DNA of 64,000 nt from Paenibacillus oryzisoli (GCF_001653565.1 NZ_LYPB01000083.1:1-64000), one strand, 5' to 3'; numbered from the stretch's first letter, positions 8,724-17,878 are shown. Notes: generated by a model not told the origin, from the sequence alone. Program-made: numbers and translations.

Positions 8724-9569
8724 CACTAGCAATGGCGTTACATCAAATAAGCTCAGCCGGATTTGATGCCACGCCTTCGTCAGAACATCTTGCAGCTCCC
8801 AAGCATGCTTGCCCATGACAGTCACCACCAGCCCATGCTTATACGTTAAACTGGCTCCCATACGAACCCGGCCATCTTCCAGTTGACTTAATTTGTCGAC
8901 CAGGGTTTCAAGGTGACGTGGCACAAGCCGGTCAGAGAAAATAAACAGACTACCCATATGCGTTTCATCTTCCCAGCAACCTGGTGAAGTCAGCTTCATG
9001 ATCGCGGGTTCAATTCGCTGGTTTTGGTAGAAAATCAACTCACCTTCATACCATACCTTCATCCGGTTCATATACCGCGTATAGTGAAATATTTCCCCCC
9101 GCTGCGTGCGGCCAGGGCAGAGGATATCAGAGAAAATCAATGCTGATCCTCTTGATAGATACGCTTCTGTTTCTGCGAATAAAACTGCGTCCTTATACAG
9201 CATTAAAGGTTCAGGCACATACTCTAGCAGCGCGTCGACTTCAAGTCGAAGTATCTGATGCTGCGTGCTTCCCTGAGCTTCAGTCGAAGGATGAACTTTC
9301 GTGAACGACTGGTTTGTTAGAAAAACACGTGCGCCCTCTTCAAGGCGCACGTTAATTTCATAATGATCACCGGCCATCAGGCCAGGTGAGCAATCCATCA
9401 TATAGACGCCAAGTTGATCCAAGGGGGCGGCCCCTTCTGTTAACGTTTCGTTCTCGTAACGAAACGTTTTGGCTATTTTGAGCGGGGAGGCATGATATTT
9501 GTGTACGAGCCGTGTGATTCCGCTGCGCACTGCAAATTGTGCAGATATCTCCCCAGTCAGCTTAGGCAT
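8715..9569 (-). CDS. ureD: Urease accessory protein UreD
   Basis: Scaffold of the UreD-UreF-UreG complex that delivers nickel to apo-urease. Family features include KIAKTFRYEN near residue 32, MDCSPGLMAGDHY near 60 and LTNQSFTKVHPS near 85. Length 284 fits the family. Its start overlaps the end of ureG by 8 bases, indicating translational coupling. It is the last gene of the ureABC-F-G-D operon and stops inside a strong hairpin. Confidence 0.94.
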   Translation of the reverse strand: MPKLTGEISAQFAVRSGITRLVHKYHASPLKIAKTFRYENETLTEGAAPLDQLGVYMMDCSPGLMAGDHYEINVRLEEGARVFLTNQSFTKVHPSTEAQGSTQHQILRLEVDALLEYVPEPLMLYKDAVLFAETEAYLSRGSALIFSDILCPGRTQRGEIFHYTRYMNRMKVWYEGELIFYQNQRIEPAIMKLTSPGCWEDETHMGSLFIFSDRLVPRHLETLVDKLSQLEDGRVRMGASLTYKHGLVVTVMGKHAWELQDVLTKAWHQIRLSLFDVTPLLVNK

Positions 9570-10230
9570 GGCTGTACTCCGTCTCCACCCAAGTCACGAT
9601 ATCATCTAGCCCAGTACCACCCATTAAGTTGGAGAAGATATATGGTCGTTCACCGCGCATCTTTTTCGTATCGGAATCCATGACTTCCAGAGAGGCACCG
9701 ACATAAGGAGCAAGATCGATTTTGTTAATGATCAACATATCCGAACGCATGATGCCAGGACCGCCTTTGCGAGGAATTTTCTCTCCTTGGGCCACGTCTA
9801 TGATATAGATGAAGCGATCCACAAGCTCTGGACTGAAAGCAGCCGCCAAATTATCGCCGCCACTTTCAATGAAAATAATATCGAGGTTCTCAAATCGCTG
9901 CTCTAGCTCCTCAATCGCTTCGAAATTCATTGAAGCATCCTCACGGATTGCTGTATGCGGACATCCACCTGTCTCTACTCCGATGATTCTCTCCTCTGGC
10001 AGAGCCTCAGAACTAATTAGAATGCGCGCATCTTCCTTCGTATAAATATCGTTAGTAATCACAGCGATACTATAGCGGTCGTTCAGCTTTCTTGCCAAGC
10101 GCTCTACAAGCGCGGTTTTACCTGAACCTACGGGACCGCCGATCCCAATTCGCATAGGACGCGTCCGATCTACAGATGGCTTCTCCCATTGATGGTGATG
10201 ATGATGACCGTTACCTTGACACATTGTCAT
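9562..10230 (-). CDS. ureG: Urease accessory GTPase UreG with His-rich N-terminus
   Basis: SIMIBI-class GTPase that powers nickel insertion into urease. The P-loop GPVGSGKT is at residues 32-39, the metal-binding CPH motif lies in GGCPHTAIRED, and NKIDLA gives guanine specificity. An N-terminal extension contains five consecutive His (9-13). Such extensions are absent from short bacterial UreG proteins but known in forms that bind nickel directly. Because no ureE is present, the His cluster may replace the metallochaperone; this is inferred. An AGGAGGAAT-like ribosome binding site precedes the ATG. Confidence 0.96.
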   Translation of the reverse strand: MTMCQGNGHHHHHQWEKPSVDRTRPMRIGIGGPVGSGKTALVERLARKLNDRYSIAVITNDIYTKEDARILISSEALPEERIIGVETGGCPHTAIREDASMNFEAIEELEQRFENLDIIFIESGGDNLAAAFSPELVDRFIYIIDVAQGEKIPRKGGPGIMRSDMLIINKIDLAPYVGASLEVMDSDTKKMRGERPYIFSNLMGGTGLDDIVTWVETEYSHA

Positions 10231-10256
10231 TCCTCCTCAGATATATTGAAATGTCA

Positions 10257-10970
10257 TTAGGACATAAATAACCGTGAATATAATGTTTCATGCTGCATCA
10301 TCGCAAGATCAGCCGACGGAGAATTCGTGCAGGCTTCCATAGGATCGAGCTGTGAAACACGTTGCCATTCACTTCCTGTCAGTGGAACGAGCTTCGCAAG
10401 CAACATCTGACCTTGTGTCTGTCCAATGGACATCAGTCTGAGCGCACTATTGATACACGTCATGATACAGGTATATAGATAGCCTTCAGCAGCTTGGTTC
10501 AACGGAACGCCCAGATGGTAGCTCACCCAACCATGAACAACGGGATGATTAGAGCTGCATCTCCCCGCACTAACTTCATCATCGAGCGGCTGCCAATTCA
10601 GCTCCGGATACAGCGAACGCGATAATTGGAGCAGTCTGCGCCCCATTTTCTGAACGCCGCTCCGCGACTCACTCCCTACCCGCTGCACATGCAGCATATG
10701 GTCGAGTTCCCACAGCTTCTCCAGCTCCCCTTGAGGAATGTGCAGATAAGCCGCTTTGATCACCATGGCATCCGAGGATGCCCAACTGCACGCAAGCATC
10801 GACCGAATATAGGCTTCCAGTTCAGAGATTGTCGTCAATCTCCCTTGTTGAACGAGCGTTTCCAATCCAAATGAATGTGAAAACCCACCAATCGGAAGCG
10901 CCGAATCCAACAGCTGCTGATAGGCTAACCAATGGAACGGAGGATGTTCTGCTGCCCTCAATGCCCTCAC
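10257..10970 (-). CDS. ureF: Urease accessory protein UreF
   Basis: All-alpha partner of UreD and UreG; it acts in GTPase gating during nickel delivery. The family start motif LLDSALPIGGFSHSFGLE is at about residues 20-38. Length 237 is usual. It begins only 26 bases after the ureC stop, leaving no room for ureE, which often lies at this position. Minus-strand operon member. Confidence 0.94.
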   Translation of the reverse strand: MRALRAAEHPPFHWLAYQQLLDSALPIGGFSHSFGLETLVQQGRLTTISELEAYIRSMLACSWASSDAMVIKAAYLHIPQGELEKLWELDHMLHVQRVGSESRSGVQKMGRRLLQLSRSLYPELNWQPLDDEVSAGRCSSNHPVVHGWVSYHLGVPLNQAAEGYLYTCIMTCINSALRLMSIGQTQGQMLLAKLVPLTGSEWQRVSQLDPMEACTNSPSADLAMMQHETLYSRLFMS

Positions 10971-10996
10971 CTCGATCGGACTTTCTTCTACGCTAC

Positions 10997-12712
10997 CTAA
11001 AATAAAAAGTACAACTGAGCCATTGGCAATTCCGTCGCAGGCTCACAAGTCACGGCTTCCCCATCAACCTTAACCTCGTAGGTTTCCGGATTCACTTCTA
11101 TAGAAGGAGTTTCATGGTTATGAATCATATCTCGCTTCGAAATGCTCCTGCATCCCTTCACGGGCTCAATCCGCTTCTGCAATCCGAATCGTTCACCGAT
11201 TCCATTGTCATACGCTGCCTGAGAAACGAAAGTAATCGAACTTTGCGTTACCGCTTTCCCAAATGCAGCGAACATCGGTCTACCGAAAACAGGCTGCGGT
11301 GTTGGAATAGAGGCGTTCGGGTCACCCATTTGCGCATACGCGATGCTGCCACCTTTGAGAACGAGATCCGGCTTTACACCGAAAAACATCGGACTCCAAA
11401 CCACCAAATCTGCAAACTTGCCTGGCTCAATCGACCCGACAAGATGCGAAATACCGTGAGTAATGGCTGGATTGATGGTATATTTCGCGATATAGCGTTT
11501 AATTCGGAAATTATCATGTTCTTCCGTATCGGGGGCTAGCGATCCGCGTTGTTTTTTCATTTTATCCGCCGTTTGCCACGTTCGAATTATGACCTCGCCA
11601 ACTCGCCCCATCGCTTGGGAATCGGAGCTCAGCATACTGAACACCCCTAGGTCATGCAAAATATCCTCTGCTGCAATCGTCTCAGGACGAATCCGAGAAT
11701 CTGCGAAAGCGACATCCTCTGGAATTCGGCTATCCAAGTGATGGCACACCATCAACATATCCAAATGTTCTTCGATTGTGTTAATCGTGTACGGACGAGT
11801 CGGATTGGTCGAGGAGGGTAAGACATTCATCTCAGCGGCCGCTCGAATAATATCCGGTGCATGACCGCCGCCCGCTCCCTCGGTATGGTACGTATGAATG
11901 GTACGTCCCTTGATCGCGGCAAGCGTATCTTCAAGAAATCCCGCTTCATTTAAAGTATCCGTATGAATCGCCACTTGCACGTCATAACGATCTGCCGCTT
12001 CCAAACACATGTTGATTGCTGCAGGTGTTGTTCCCCAATCTTCATGAAGCTTTAAGCCAATAGCGCCTGCTTCAATTTGTTCCGTCAGAGGTTCCAAGAA
12101 GGAAGCGTTCCCTTTGCTGGTAAAGCCCAGATTCATCGGAAATGCTTCGGCTGCCTCCAACATCCGCTGCATGTGCCATGCACCTGGTGTACAAGTTGTG
12201 GCATTGGTCCCCGTTGCCGGCCCCGTCCCCCCGCCGATCATCGTCGTCACACCAGAGGAAAGCGCGGTTTCAATTTGCTGCGGACAAATAAAATGGATAT
12301 GCGCGTCGATGCCGCCAGCCGTTACGATTTTACCCTCACCCGCGATAACTTCGGTGCTTGCACCTACGATCATATTCGGATGCACGCCATCCATAATATC
12401 CGGGTTACCTGCTTTGCCAATGGCAACAATATGACCATCCCGAATACCTATATCGCCTTTGACAATGCCCCAATGGTCAATAATGACAGCATTTGTTATT
12501 AAGGTATCTAGTATACCCTGTGCACGAGTCGCTCCGCTGGATTGCCCCATGCCGTCACGGATGACTTTCCCCCCGCCAAATTTACATTCATCCCCATATA
12601 CGGTGTAGTCATGTTCAATTTGCGCCCAGAGCTCCGTATCAGCTAATCGGATGGCATCACCCGTCGTGGGGCCGAACATGAGTGCATAGTTCTTACGATC
12701 TATTCGACTCAT
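10997..12712 (-). CDS. ureC: Urease alpha subunit
   Basis: Catalytic subunit that hydrolyses urea to ammonia and carbamate at a dinickel centre. Key residues are visible: the nickel His pair in DAHIHFI near residue 137, the carbamylated Lys in GLKLHEDWG near 220, the catalytic His in MVCHHLDS near 323, and the nickel Asp in SSDSQAMGRVGE near 362. Length 571 is standard. It overlaps ureB by 20 bases, a sign of coupled translation. All active-site motifs are intact, so an active enzyme is expected once nickel is inserted. Confidence 0.98.
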   Translation of the reverse strand: MSRIDRKNYALMFGPTTGDAIRLADTELWAQIEHDYTVYGDECKFGGGKVIRDGMGQSSGATRAQGILDTLITNAVIIDHWGIVKGDIGIRDGHIVAIGKAGNPDIMDGVHPNMIVGASTEVIAGEGKIVTAGGIDAHIHFICPQQIETALSSGVTTMIGGGTGPATGTNATTCTPGAWHMQRMLEAAEAFPMNLGFTSKGNASFLEPLTEQIEAGAIGLKLHEDWGTTPAAINMCLEAADRYDVQVAIHTDTLNEAGFLEDTLAAIKGRTIHTYHTEGAGGGHAPDIIRAAAEMNVLPSSTNPTRPYTINTIEEHLDMLMVCHHLDSRIPEDVAFADSRIRPETIAAEDILHDLGVFSMLSSDSQAMGRVGEVIIRTWQTADKMKKQRGSLAPDTEEHDNFRIKRYIAKYTINPAITHGISHLVGSIEPGKFADLVVWSPMFFGVKPDLVLKGGSIAYAQMGDPNASIPTPQPVFGRPMFAAFGKAVTQSSITFVSQAAYDNGIGERFGLQKRIEPVKGCRSISKRDMIHNHETPSIEVNPETYEVKVDGEAVTCEPATELPMAQLYFLF

Positions 12713-13076
12713 CGAACATCCCCTCCCAGACCTGCCATCTTGCTCTCGTTTCTTCCGGCATTTTATCTTTCTCCGCCAAACCTTGACTCAAATTATTCAG
12801 CCCATAAGATAGTTTCGCTCCACCTAATTCAACAAGTTGAACGGGTTTCTGCTCACCAGGCTCGAAACGGACAGCTGTTCCCGCTGGAATGTCCAGCCGC
12901 ATCCCAAAGGCTAACTCTCGTGCGAAATCCAAACCCCGATTAACTTCAAAGAAATGAAAATGCGACCCCACTTGAACTGGTCGATCTCCTGTATTCGTAA
13001 CAATGATTTCTATTGTCTGTCTGTTGGCGTTCATTTCTATATACCCTTTGGCTGTTCGATATTCACCGGGAACCAT
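12693..13076 (-). CDS. ureB: Urease beta subunit
   Basis: Structural subunit of 127 residues starting MVPGEYRTAKGYIEMN and containing the conserved VGSHFHFFEVN and LDIPAGTAVRFEPGE. It packs with UreA and UreC in the urease trimer. A GAGGGGCG site precedes the start. The gene sits 23 bases after ureA and overlaps ureC. Confidence 0.97.
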   Translation of the reverse strand: MVPGEYRTAKGYIEMNANRQTIEIIVTNTGDRPVQVGSHFHFFEVNRGLDFARELAFGMRLDIPAGTAVRFEPGEQKPVQLVELGGAKLSYGLNNLSQGLAEKDKMPEETRARWQVWEGMFDESNRS

Positions 13077-13099
13077 GGAAGCGCCCCTCTCATGATTAA

Positions 13100-13402
13100 T
13101 TAAGTAATTGGTTCATGCACAGTAACTAATTTGGTGCCATCAGGAAACGTTGCTTCCACTTGCACCTCATGAATCATGTGAGGTACACCCTCCATTACCT
13201 GATCTGCCCTCAATATTGTGGTACCCAACGCCATGAGCTGTGCAACCGTCAAGCCATCCCTAGCTCCCTCCATAATTTCGGAAGTCAGTAGCGCCATACT
13301 TTCTGGATAATTCAGCTTTAATCCTCTGGCGAGCCTTCGTCTAGCTAAGTCAGCAGCTACGGTGATGAGTAACTTCTCTTTCTCTCTTTCCGTTAAATGC
13401 AC
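13100..13402 (-). CDS. ureA: Urease gamma subunit
   Basis: The 100-residue product starts (M)HLTEREKEKLLI, the canonical UreA N-terminus. The GTG at 13402 is chosen because GAGGTG lies just upstream, the protein then has the exact family length, and the longer in-frame ATG at 13468 falls inside the predicted promoter (between its -35 and -10). It is the first gene of ureABCFGD and is divergent from urtA. Confidence 0.96.
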   Translation of the reverse strand: MHLTEREKEKLLITVAADLARRRLARGLKLNYPESMALLTSEIMEGARDGLTVAQLMALGTTILRADQVMEGVPHMIHEVQVEATFPDGTKLVTVHEPIT

Positions 13403-13448
13403 GAATCTCACCTCTTCGAAATCCGAATAATGGTTATCCTTTACACTC

Positions 13449-13477
13449 ATTATATTCGTGTATTTCATGATTGTAAA
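13449..13477 (-). promoter_or_regulatory. Predicted sigma-A promoter of the urease operon
   Basis: On the minus strand, TTTACA (13477-13472) and TATAAT (13454-13449) are separated by 17 bases. The predicted start near 13442 gives a leader of about 40 bases before the ureA GTG. Confidence 0.75.
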
Positions 13478-13484
13478 TCACAAA

Positions 13485-13501
13485 TGTCATATTTACTTAC
13501 A
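13485..13501 (-). promoter_or_regulatory. TnrA/GlnR-type box upstream of ureA
   Basis: TGTCATATTTACTTACA matches TGTNA-N7-TNACA exactly. Its centre is about 51 bases upstream of the predicted ureA start site, the position used by TnrA for activation in Bacillus subtilis. This suggests activation of urease under nitrogen limitation. Confidence 0.75.
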
Positions 13502-13600
13502 TGTAAAACTAAAATTTTCACCTTATCCATCGTATTTTATGTGATTTTCACAATGCCTTTGTTTGAATTTGTGCGTTTTTACCAAAAAAATCTATTTTAG

Positions 13601-13617
13601 TGTCACATATATTGACA
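13601..13617 (+). promoter_or_regulatory. TnrA/GlnR-type box upstream of urtA
   Basis: TGTCACATATATTGACA matches TGTNA-N7-TNACA exactly. A -10-like TGTAAT at 13648-13653 predicts a start near 13660, which puts the box centre near -51. No good -35 is seen for that -10, as expected for an activator-dependent promoter. TTGACA inside the box (13612-13617) with TATCAT 18 bases later is an alternative promoter, which would make the box repressive. Confidence 0.72.
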
Positions 13618-13686
13618 TTAACTTGTATCGCCATTTATCATAAGCCGTGTAATCCAAATCTTGTAAGGCAAGGGAGTGGGACGTGA

Positions 13687-14937
13687 ATGAGAGAGATAAG
13701 AAACAAGGGTAAGCTTACAGTTGCACTAAGTATGGCTTTGATGTTAGTAGCGGCCGGCTGTGCGAAGACAGAAACTACCACCTCAACAACGACTGCACCT
13801 GTAGCTGGGGCAACATCAGGCGACACCGTACCCGTGGGTATACTTCACTCACTAACAGGTACAATGTCCATCAGCGAGGTATCCGTACGAGATGCTGAGC
13901 TCATGGCGATTGACGAAATTAATGCAGCTGGGGGACTATTAGGCAAAAAGATTAAACCCGTGATCGAAGACGGGGCATCGGATTGGCCAACTTTTGCAGA
14001 GAAGACAAAGAAGCTCCTGCAAAAAGACAGCGTAGTAACGATTTTCGGTTGTTGGACATCGGCTAGCCGTAAAGCCGTCCTACCGGTCGTCGAGCAAAAC
14101 AAAGGATTATTGTGGTATCCGGTTCAGTATGAAGGCGTAGAATCATCACCAAACATTTTCTACATCGGCGCAACAACGAATCAACAAATCATCCCCGCAG
14201 TCACATGGCTCCTGCAAAACAAAGGCAAGAAATTCTTCCTCCTTGGTTCTGATTATGTCTTCCCTAGAACAGCCAACAAGATCATTAAAGAACAGTTGAA
14301 AGCAGATGGGGGAACTTTGCTTGCGGAAGAATACACACCGCTTGGACACACTGACTACAATACAATCATCAGTAAGATCAAAAAGGAAAAGCCAGACGTT
14401 GTCTTCAACACATTGAACGGTGATAGTAACGTCGCCTTCTTCAAGCAACTGAAAGATGCAGGCATTACATCCAAAGATCTAACAACCATGTCCGTGAGTA
14501 TTGCCGAAGAAGAAGTTCGCGGTATCGGTGCTTCTGTTCTTGATGGTCACTACACTGCTTGGAATTACTATCAAACAACAGATACACCTGAAAACAAAAA
14601 GTTCGTTGAGGCTTACAAAGCCAAATACGGCAAGGACCGTGTAACGGATGATCCGATTGAAGCTGGGTACACAGCTGTGTATCTGTGGGCTGAAGCTGTG
14701 AAGAAAGCTGGTTCCTTTGACGTAGAGAAAGTAAAAGCAGCAGCCAAAGGCATCGAGTGGAATTCACCTGAAGGTAAGGTCACGATTGATGGTGAGAATC
14801 AACATATTTACAAAACAGCACGTATCGGCCAAATTGCAGCAGATGGTCAAATCAAAGAAATTTGGAATTCAGGTAAAGCACTCAAACCCGATCCATTCCT
14901 CAAAACATACCCTTGGGGCGCAGAAGTAACGAAATAA
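13687..14937 (+). CDS. urtA: Urea ABC transporter, substrate-binding lipoprotein
   Basis: Periplasmic-binding-protein type I lipoprotein that captures urea or short amides outside the cell. The signal peptide ends in VAAGC, with Cys as the lipidated residue, followed by a Thr/Ala-rich linker. The mature domain begins VPVGILHSLTGTMS, typical of UrtA. Length 416 is normal. GGGAGTGGG precedes the ATG. It heads urtABCDE, divergent from the urease genes, so import and hydrolysis of urea are under linked nitrogen control. Confidence 0.95.
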   Translation: MREIRNKGKLTVALSMALMLVAAGCAKTETTTSTTTAPVAGATSGDTVPVGILHSLTGTMSISEVSVRDAELMAIDEINAAGGLLGKKIKPVIEDGASDWPTFAEKTKKLLQKDSVVTIFGCWTSASRKAVLPVVEQNKGLLWYPVQYEGVESSPNIFYIGATTNQQIIPAVTWLLQNKGKKFFLLGSDYVFPRTANKIIKEQLKADGGTLLAEEYTPLGHTDYNTIISKIKKEKPDVVFNTLNGDSNVAFFKQLKDAGITSKDLTTMSVSIAEEEVRGIGASVLDGHYTAWNYYQTTDTPENKKFVEAYKAKYGKDRVTDDPIEAGYTAVYLWAEAVKKAGSFDVEKVKAAAKGIEWNSPEGKVTIDGENQHIYKTARIGQIAADGQIKEIWNSGKALKPDPFLKTYPWGAEVTK

Positions 14938-14967
14938 TTCATACCGCTGCAAGTTGGTACTCAGAAA

Positions 14968-14993
14968 CCAGGACTGCCTCACCGCAGTCCTGG
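14968..14993 (+). terminator. Intra-operon hairpin between urtA and urtB
   Basis: A perfect 10-bp stem (CCAGGACTGC / GCAGTCCTGG) with a 6-base loop sits 31 bases after the urtA stop and is followed by a T-rich stretch. It may be a leaky terminator or an mRNA stabiliser that raises urtA over the membrane genes, as is common for binding-protein operons. Confidence 0.65.
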
Positions 14994-15034
14994 ATTTCAT
15001 TATTTTACTCCGGGTTCTGAAAGGAGAGGTCTTC

Positions 15035-15940
15035 ATGAGTTTGCTGCTGCTTCAAATATTTAACGGACTCAGCTTAAGCTCCATTCTGCTTCTGATTGCT
15101 ATCGGTCTCGCCATCACCTTTGGTCTCATGAACGTTATGAATATGGCGCATGGCGAATTTATTATGATTGGTGCTTATATGGCCTACCTCGTGCAGAAAG
15201 GATTCCAATCCTATTTGCCTGCCTCTGCTTTCGGCTGGTATTTCGTCGTATCACTCGGCGTAGCCTTTGTTGTCGCTTTTGCCATAGGGTGGCTGCTCGA
15301 AGTTGTGCTCATCCGCTTCATGTACGGCAGACCGTTGGACAGTTTATTAGCTACCTGGGGTGTCTCCCTTGCCTTGCAACAAATTGCGCGATCCATCTTC
15401 GGCGCTCCGAATGTCGCTGTGAAAGCACCGCAATGGTTAGAAGGCGGCTGGCATGTAACGGCAGACCTGATCCTTCCATATAAGAGACTGTTCATCATTG
15501 GACTTGTAGCCTTATGCATCTTGATCATCTATCTATATCTCTACCACTCTGCTGGTGGAAGACGTATGAGAGCCGTTATGCAGAATCGCCAAATGGCTTC
15601 ATGCTTAGGAATATCCACGCGTAGAGTCGATGCGCAATCTTTTGCTTTCGGTTCCGCTATGGCAGGTATCGCTGGTTGTGCGCTCTCTTTACTTGGACCC
15701 ATCGGTCCCACCATTGGGACCTACTATATTGTAGATGCCTTCATGGTCGTCGTACTTGGCGGGATCGGCAAGCTAATCGGTACCGTAGCTGGGGCACTTG
15801 GCATCGGTGTTTTCAATACGGCATTGGAGTATACAACCAGTGCTACGCTCGGTAAGGTGCTTGTGTTTACACTCATTATCGCCTTCCTACAATGGAAACC
15901 AATGGGACTTGTAACGATGCGTTCGAGATCCTTAGATTGA
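15035..15940 (+). CDS. urtB: Urea ABC transporter permease UrtB
   Basis: LivH-type inner-membrane permease of 301 residues with about eight hydrophobic helices. The motif GLMNVMNMAHGEFIMIGAYM near residue 30 is the UrtB/LivH signature. The ATG at 15035 follows AAAGGAGAGG; the frame is open further upstream, but that would read through the urtA-urtB hairpin. It forms the channel with UrtC. Confidence 0.94.
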   Translation: MSLLLLQIFNGLSLSSILLLIAIGLAITFGLMNVMNMAHGEFIMIGAYMAYLVQKGFQSYLPASAFGWYFVVSLGVAFVVAFAIGWLLEVVLIRFMYGRPLDSLLATWGVSLALQQIARSIFGAPNVAVKAPQWLEGGWHVTADLILPYKRLFIIGLVALCILIIYLYLYHSAGGRRMRAVMQNRQMASCLGISTRRVDAQSFAFGSAMAGIAGCALSLLGPIGPTIGTYYIVDAFMVVVLGGIGKLIGTVAGALGIGVFNTALEYTTSATLGKVLVFTLIIAFLQWKPMGLVTMRSRSLD

Positions 15941-15962
15941 AGAAAGGATGTGACTTCCATCT

Positions 15963-17051
15963 ATGCTTTTGGCCAAACAATCTAAGCTCAAATTAACGAT
16001 CTATGGGATCTGTCTACTTCTTATTGCGCTTGCCCCCCTATTCTTGTCTGACTTTCGTTTATCCTTACTCGGCAAATTCCTGGCTTATGCCATTATCGCG
16101 ATCGGAATAGATTTAATATGGGGATATACCGGTATTCTAAGCTTGGGCCATGGTGTTTATTTCGGGCTCGGAGCATATTGTATGGCCATGCACTTGAAGC
16201 TGGCTTCCACGCCTAATCAATTGCCTGATTTCATGTCCTGGAGTGGGGTCAAAAGCTTGCCATGGTTCTGGATGCCGTTCCACAGTCCAGCAGCCGCATT
16301 CCTATTAGCGCTCATTGTACCGATGATCGTCGCCTTCATCCTTGGCTATTTCACGTTCCGCAATCGGATCAAGGGTGCATTCTTCTCCATTTTGTCCCAA
16401 GCCTTAGTCATCATTACTGTGACACTCTTCGTTGGGCAGCAAGGGTATACAGGCGGAACGAATGGATTGACGAACTTCACGTCCTTTCTCGGTCTGAATC
16501 TGCAATTACAATCAACCAAACTGTTGTTCTTCTACCTCACCTTAGCTGTTGTACTCGTTGTATTAATCCTAAGCACCATGCTCGTTAGCAGCCGCCTCGG
16601 CAACATTCTGACTGCTATCCGCGATGGTGAGAATCGGGTTCGCTTCATCGGTTATAATCCCGTTACGTATAAGGTGTTCATCTACTGCCTATCCGCGGGG
16701 TTGGCTGGACTTGCCGGCGTACTCTTCGTACTTCAAGAGGGGATCATCTCCCCTGCACAAATGGGTATCGTACCCTCGATTGAAATGGTGCTATGGGTAG
16801 CCATCGGTGGTCGTTCAACAATTGGCGGCGCTGTTCTAGGGGCATTAGTTACGAATGCAGCTAAAACAACCTTCAGCGAAGCCTATCCGGCTTGGTGGCC
16901 CATCATGATGGGCGCCATGTTTATCATCGTCGTACTGCTGCTTCCGAAGGGAATCGTCGGCACACTGACCCCTTATTTCTCCAATTGGAAAAGAAACAGA
17001 ACTCAGCATCCGAAACCCATCTCTACCACGCAAGAAGTTATAGAAACATGA
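15963..17051 (+). CDS. urtC: Urea ABC transporter permease UrtC
   Basis: LivM-type permease of 362 residues. Around residue 50 it carries IWGYTGILSLGHGVYFGLGAY in two overlapping parts, the UrtC hallmark. About nine helices are followed by a short basic C-terminal tail. It lies 22 bases after urtB and pairs with it to form the membrane channel. Confidence 0.94.
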   Translation: MLLAKQSKLKLTIYGICLLLIALAPLFLSDFRLSLLGKFLAYAIIAIGIDLIWGYTGILSLGHGVYFGLGAYCMAMHLKLASTPNQLPDFMSWSGVKSLPWFWMPFHSPAAAFLLALIVPMIVAFILGYFTFRNRIKGAFFSILSQALVIITVTLFVGQQGYTGGTNGLTNFTSFLGLNLQLQSTKLLFFYLTLAVVLVVLILSTMLVSSRLGNILTAIRDGENRVRFIGYNPVTYKVFIYCLSAGLAGLAGVLFVLQEGIISPAQMGIVPSIEMVLWVAIGGRSTIGGAVLGALVTNAAKTTFSEAYPAWWPIMMGAMFIIVVLLLPKGIVGTLTPYFSNWKRNRTQHPKPISTTQEVIET

Positions 17052-17086
17052 CCGCACTTATGCAAACCGGAAAGGGGAACATTTCA

Positions 17087-17878
17087 ATGCTAGGACAATT
17101 AGCGAAACAACAACCGACAACTGACGAGACCATCCTGAGCGTCAAAGGACTTGAGGTGAACTTCGACGGTTTCAAAGCCTTGCGTAACCTAGACTTCTCG
17201 CTACAACAAGGTGAACTCCGCTTCCTTATCGGTCCTAATGGCGCTGGTAAAACAACGCTGCTTGATGTCATTTGCGGCAAAGTAAAGCCATCCCAAGGAC
17301 ACGTCATATTCAAGGATTCGATTGATCTCACCAAACACCAGGAGCACCAAATTGCCCAGCTTGGGATTGGCCGCAAATTCCAAGCGCCGACTGTTTTCTC
17401 CACGTTAACGGTGTTTGAGAATTTGGCGCTGTCCATGAAACAACAGCGCGGCCTCCTCAGCGCGCTATGGGCCAAAACTACAAATGAACAAAGAGAACGA
17501 CTTCAAGTCAGGCTCGACATGATTGGTCTGACAAGCAAAGTCAAAGAACGTGCAGGCTCCCTCTCTCATGGAGAGAAGCAATGGCTTGAGATCGGCATGC
17601 TGCTGATGCAAGAGCCTGATCTCTTGCTGCTCGACGAACCTGCTGCTGGCATGACGGATAGGGAAACAGAGAAGACGGGCGAACTGCTGCATGAAATAGC
17701 AGCCAATCAAACCATTATCGTCGTCGAGCACGATATGGCCTTCGTTCGCCAATTCGCAAGAATGGTAACGGTTCTCCATGAAGGAACCGTCCTGCGCGAG
17801 GGAACCATGCAAGACATCCAGAACGACGACAAAGTAGCGGAAGTCTATCTCGGAAGGAGAGTTGAACGCGGTGCTTAA
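17087..17878 (+). CDS. urtD: Urea ABC transporter ATPase UrtD
   Basis: ATP-binding subunit of the LivG type. Walker A is GPNGAGKTT near residue 50, the signature SHGEKQWLEIG near 160, and Walker B LLLLDEPAAGM near 180. The ATG at 17087 has AAAGGGGA upstream; an upstream in-frame ATG at 17048 directly after the urtC stop lacks a good site. Length would be 263. It works with UrtE as a heterodimer. Confidence 0.94.
   Translation: MLGQLAKQQPTTDETILSVKGLEVNFDGFKALRNLDFSLQQGELRFLIGPNGAGKTTLLDVICGKVKPSQGHVIFKDSIDLTKHQEHQIAQLGIGRKFQAPTVFSTLTVFENLALSMKQQRGLLSALWAKTTNEQRERLQVRLDMIGLTSKVKERAGSLSHGEKQWLEIGMLLMQEPDLLLLDEPAAGMTDRETEKTGELLHEIAANQTIIVVEHDMAFVRQFARMVTVLHEGTVLREGTMQDIQNDDKVAEVYLGRRVERGA

Noticed and set aside
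12077..12502. Long open frames opposite ureC (also 11114-11539)
   Set aside because: They are shadows of the ureC codon pattern, with no ribosome binding site and no recognisable product.
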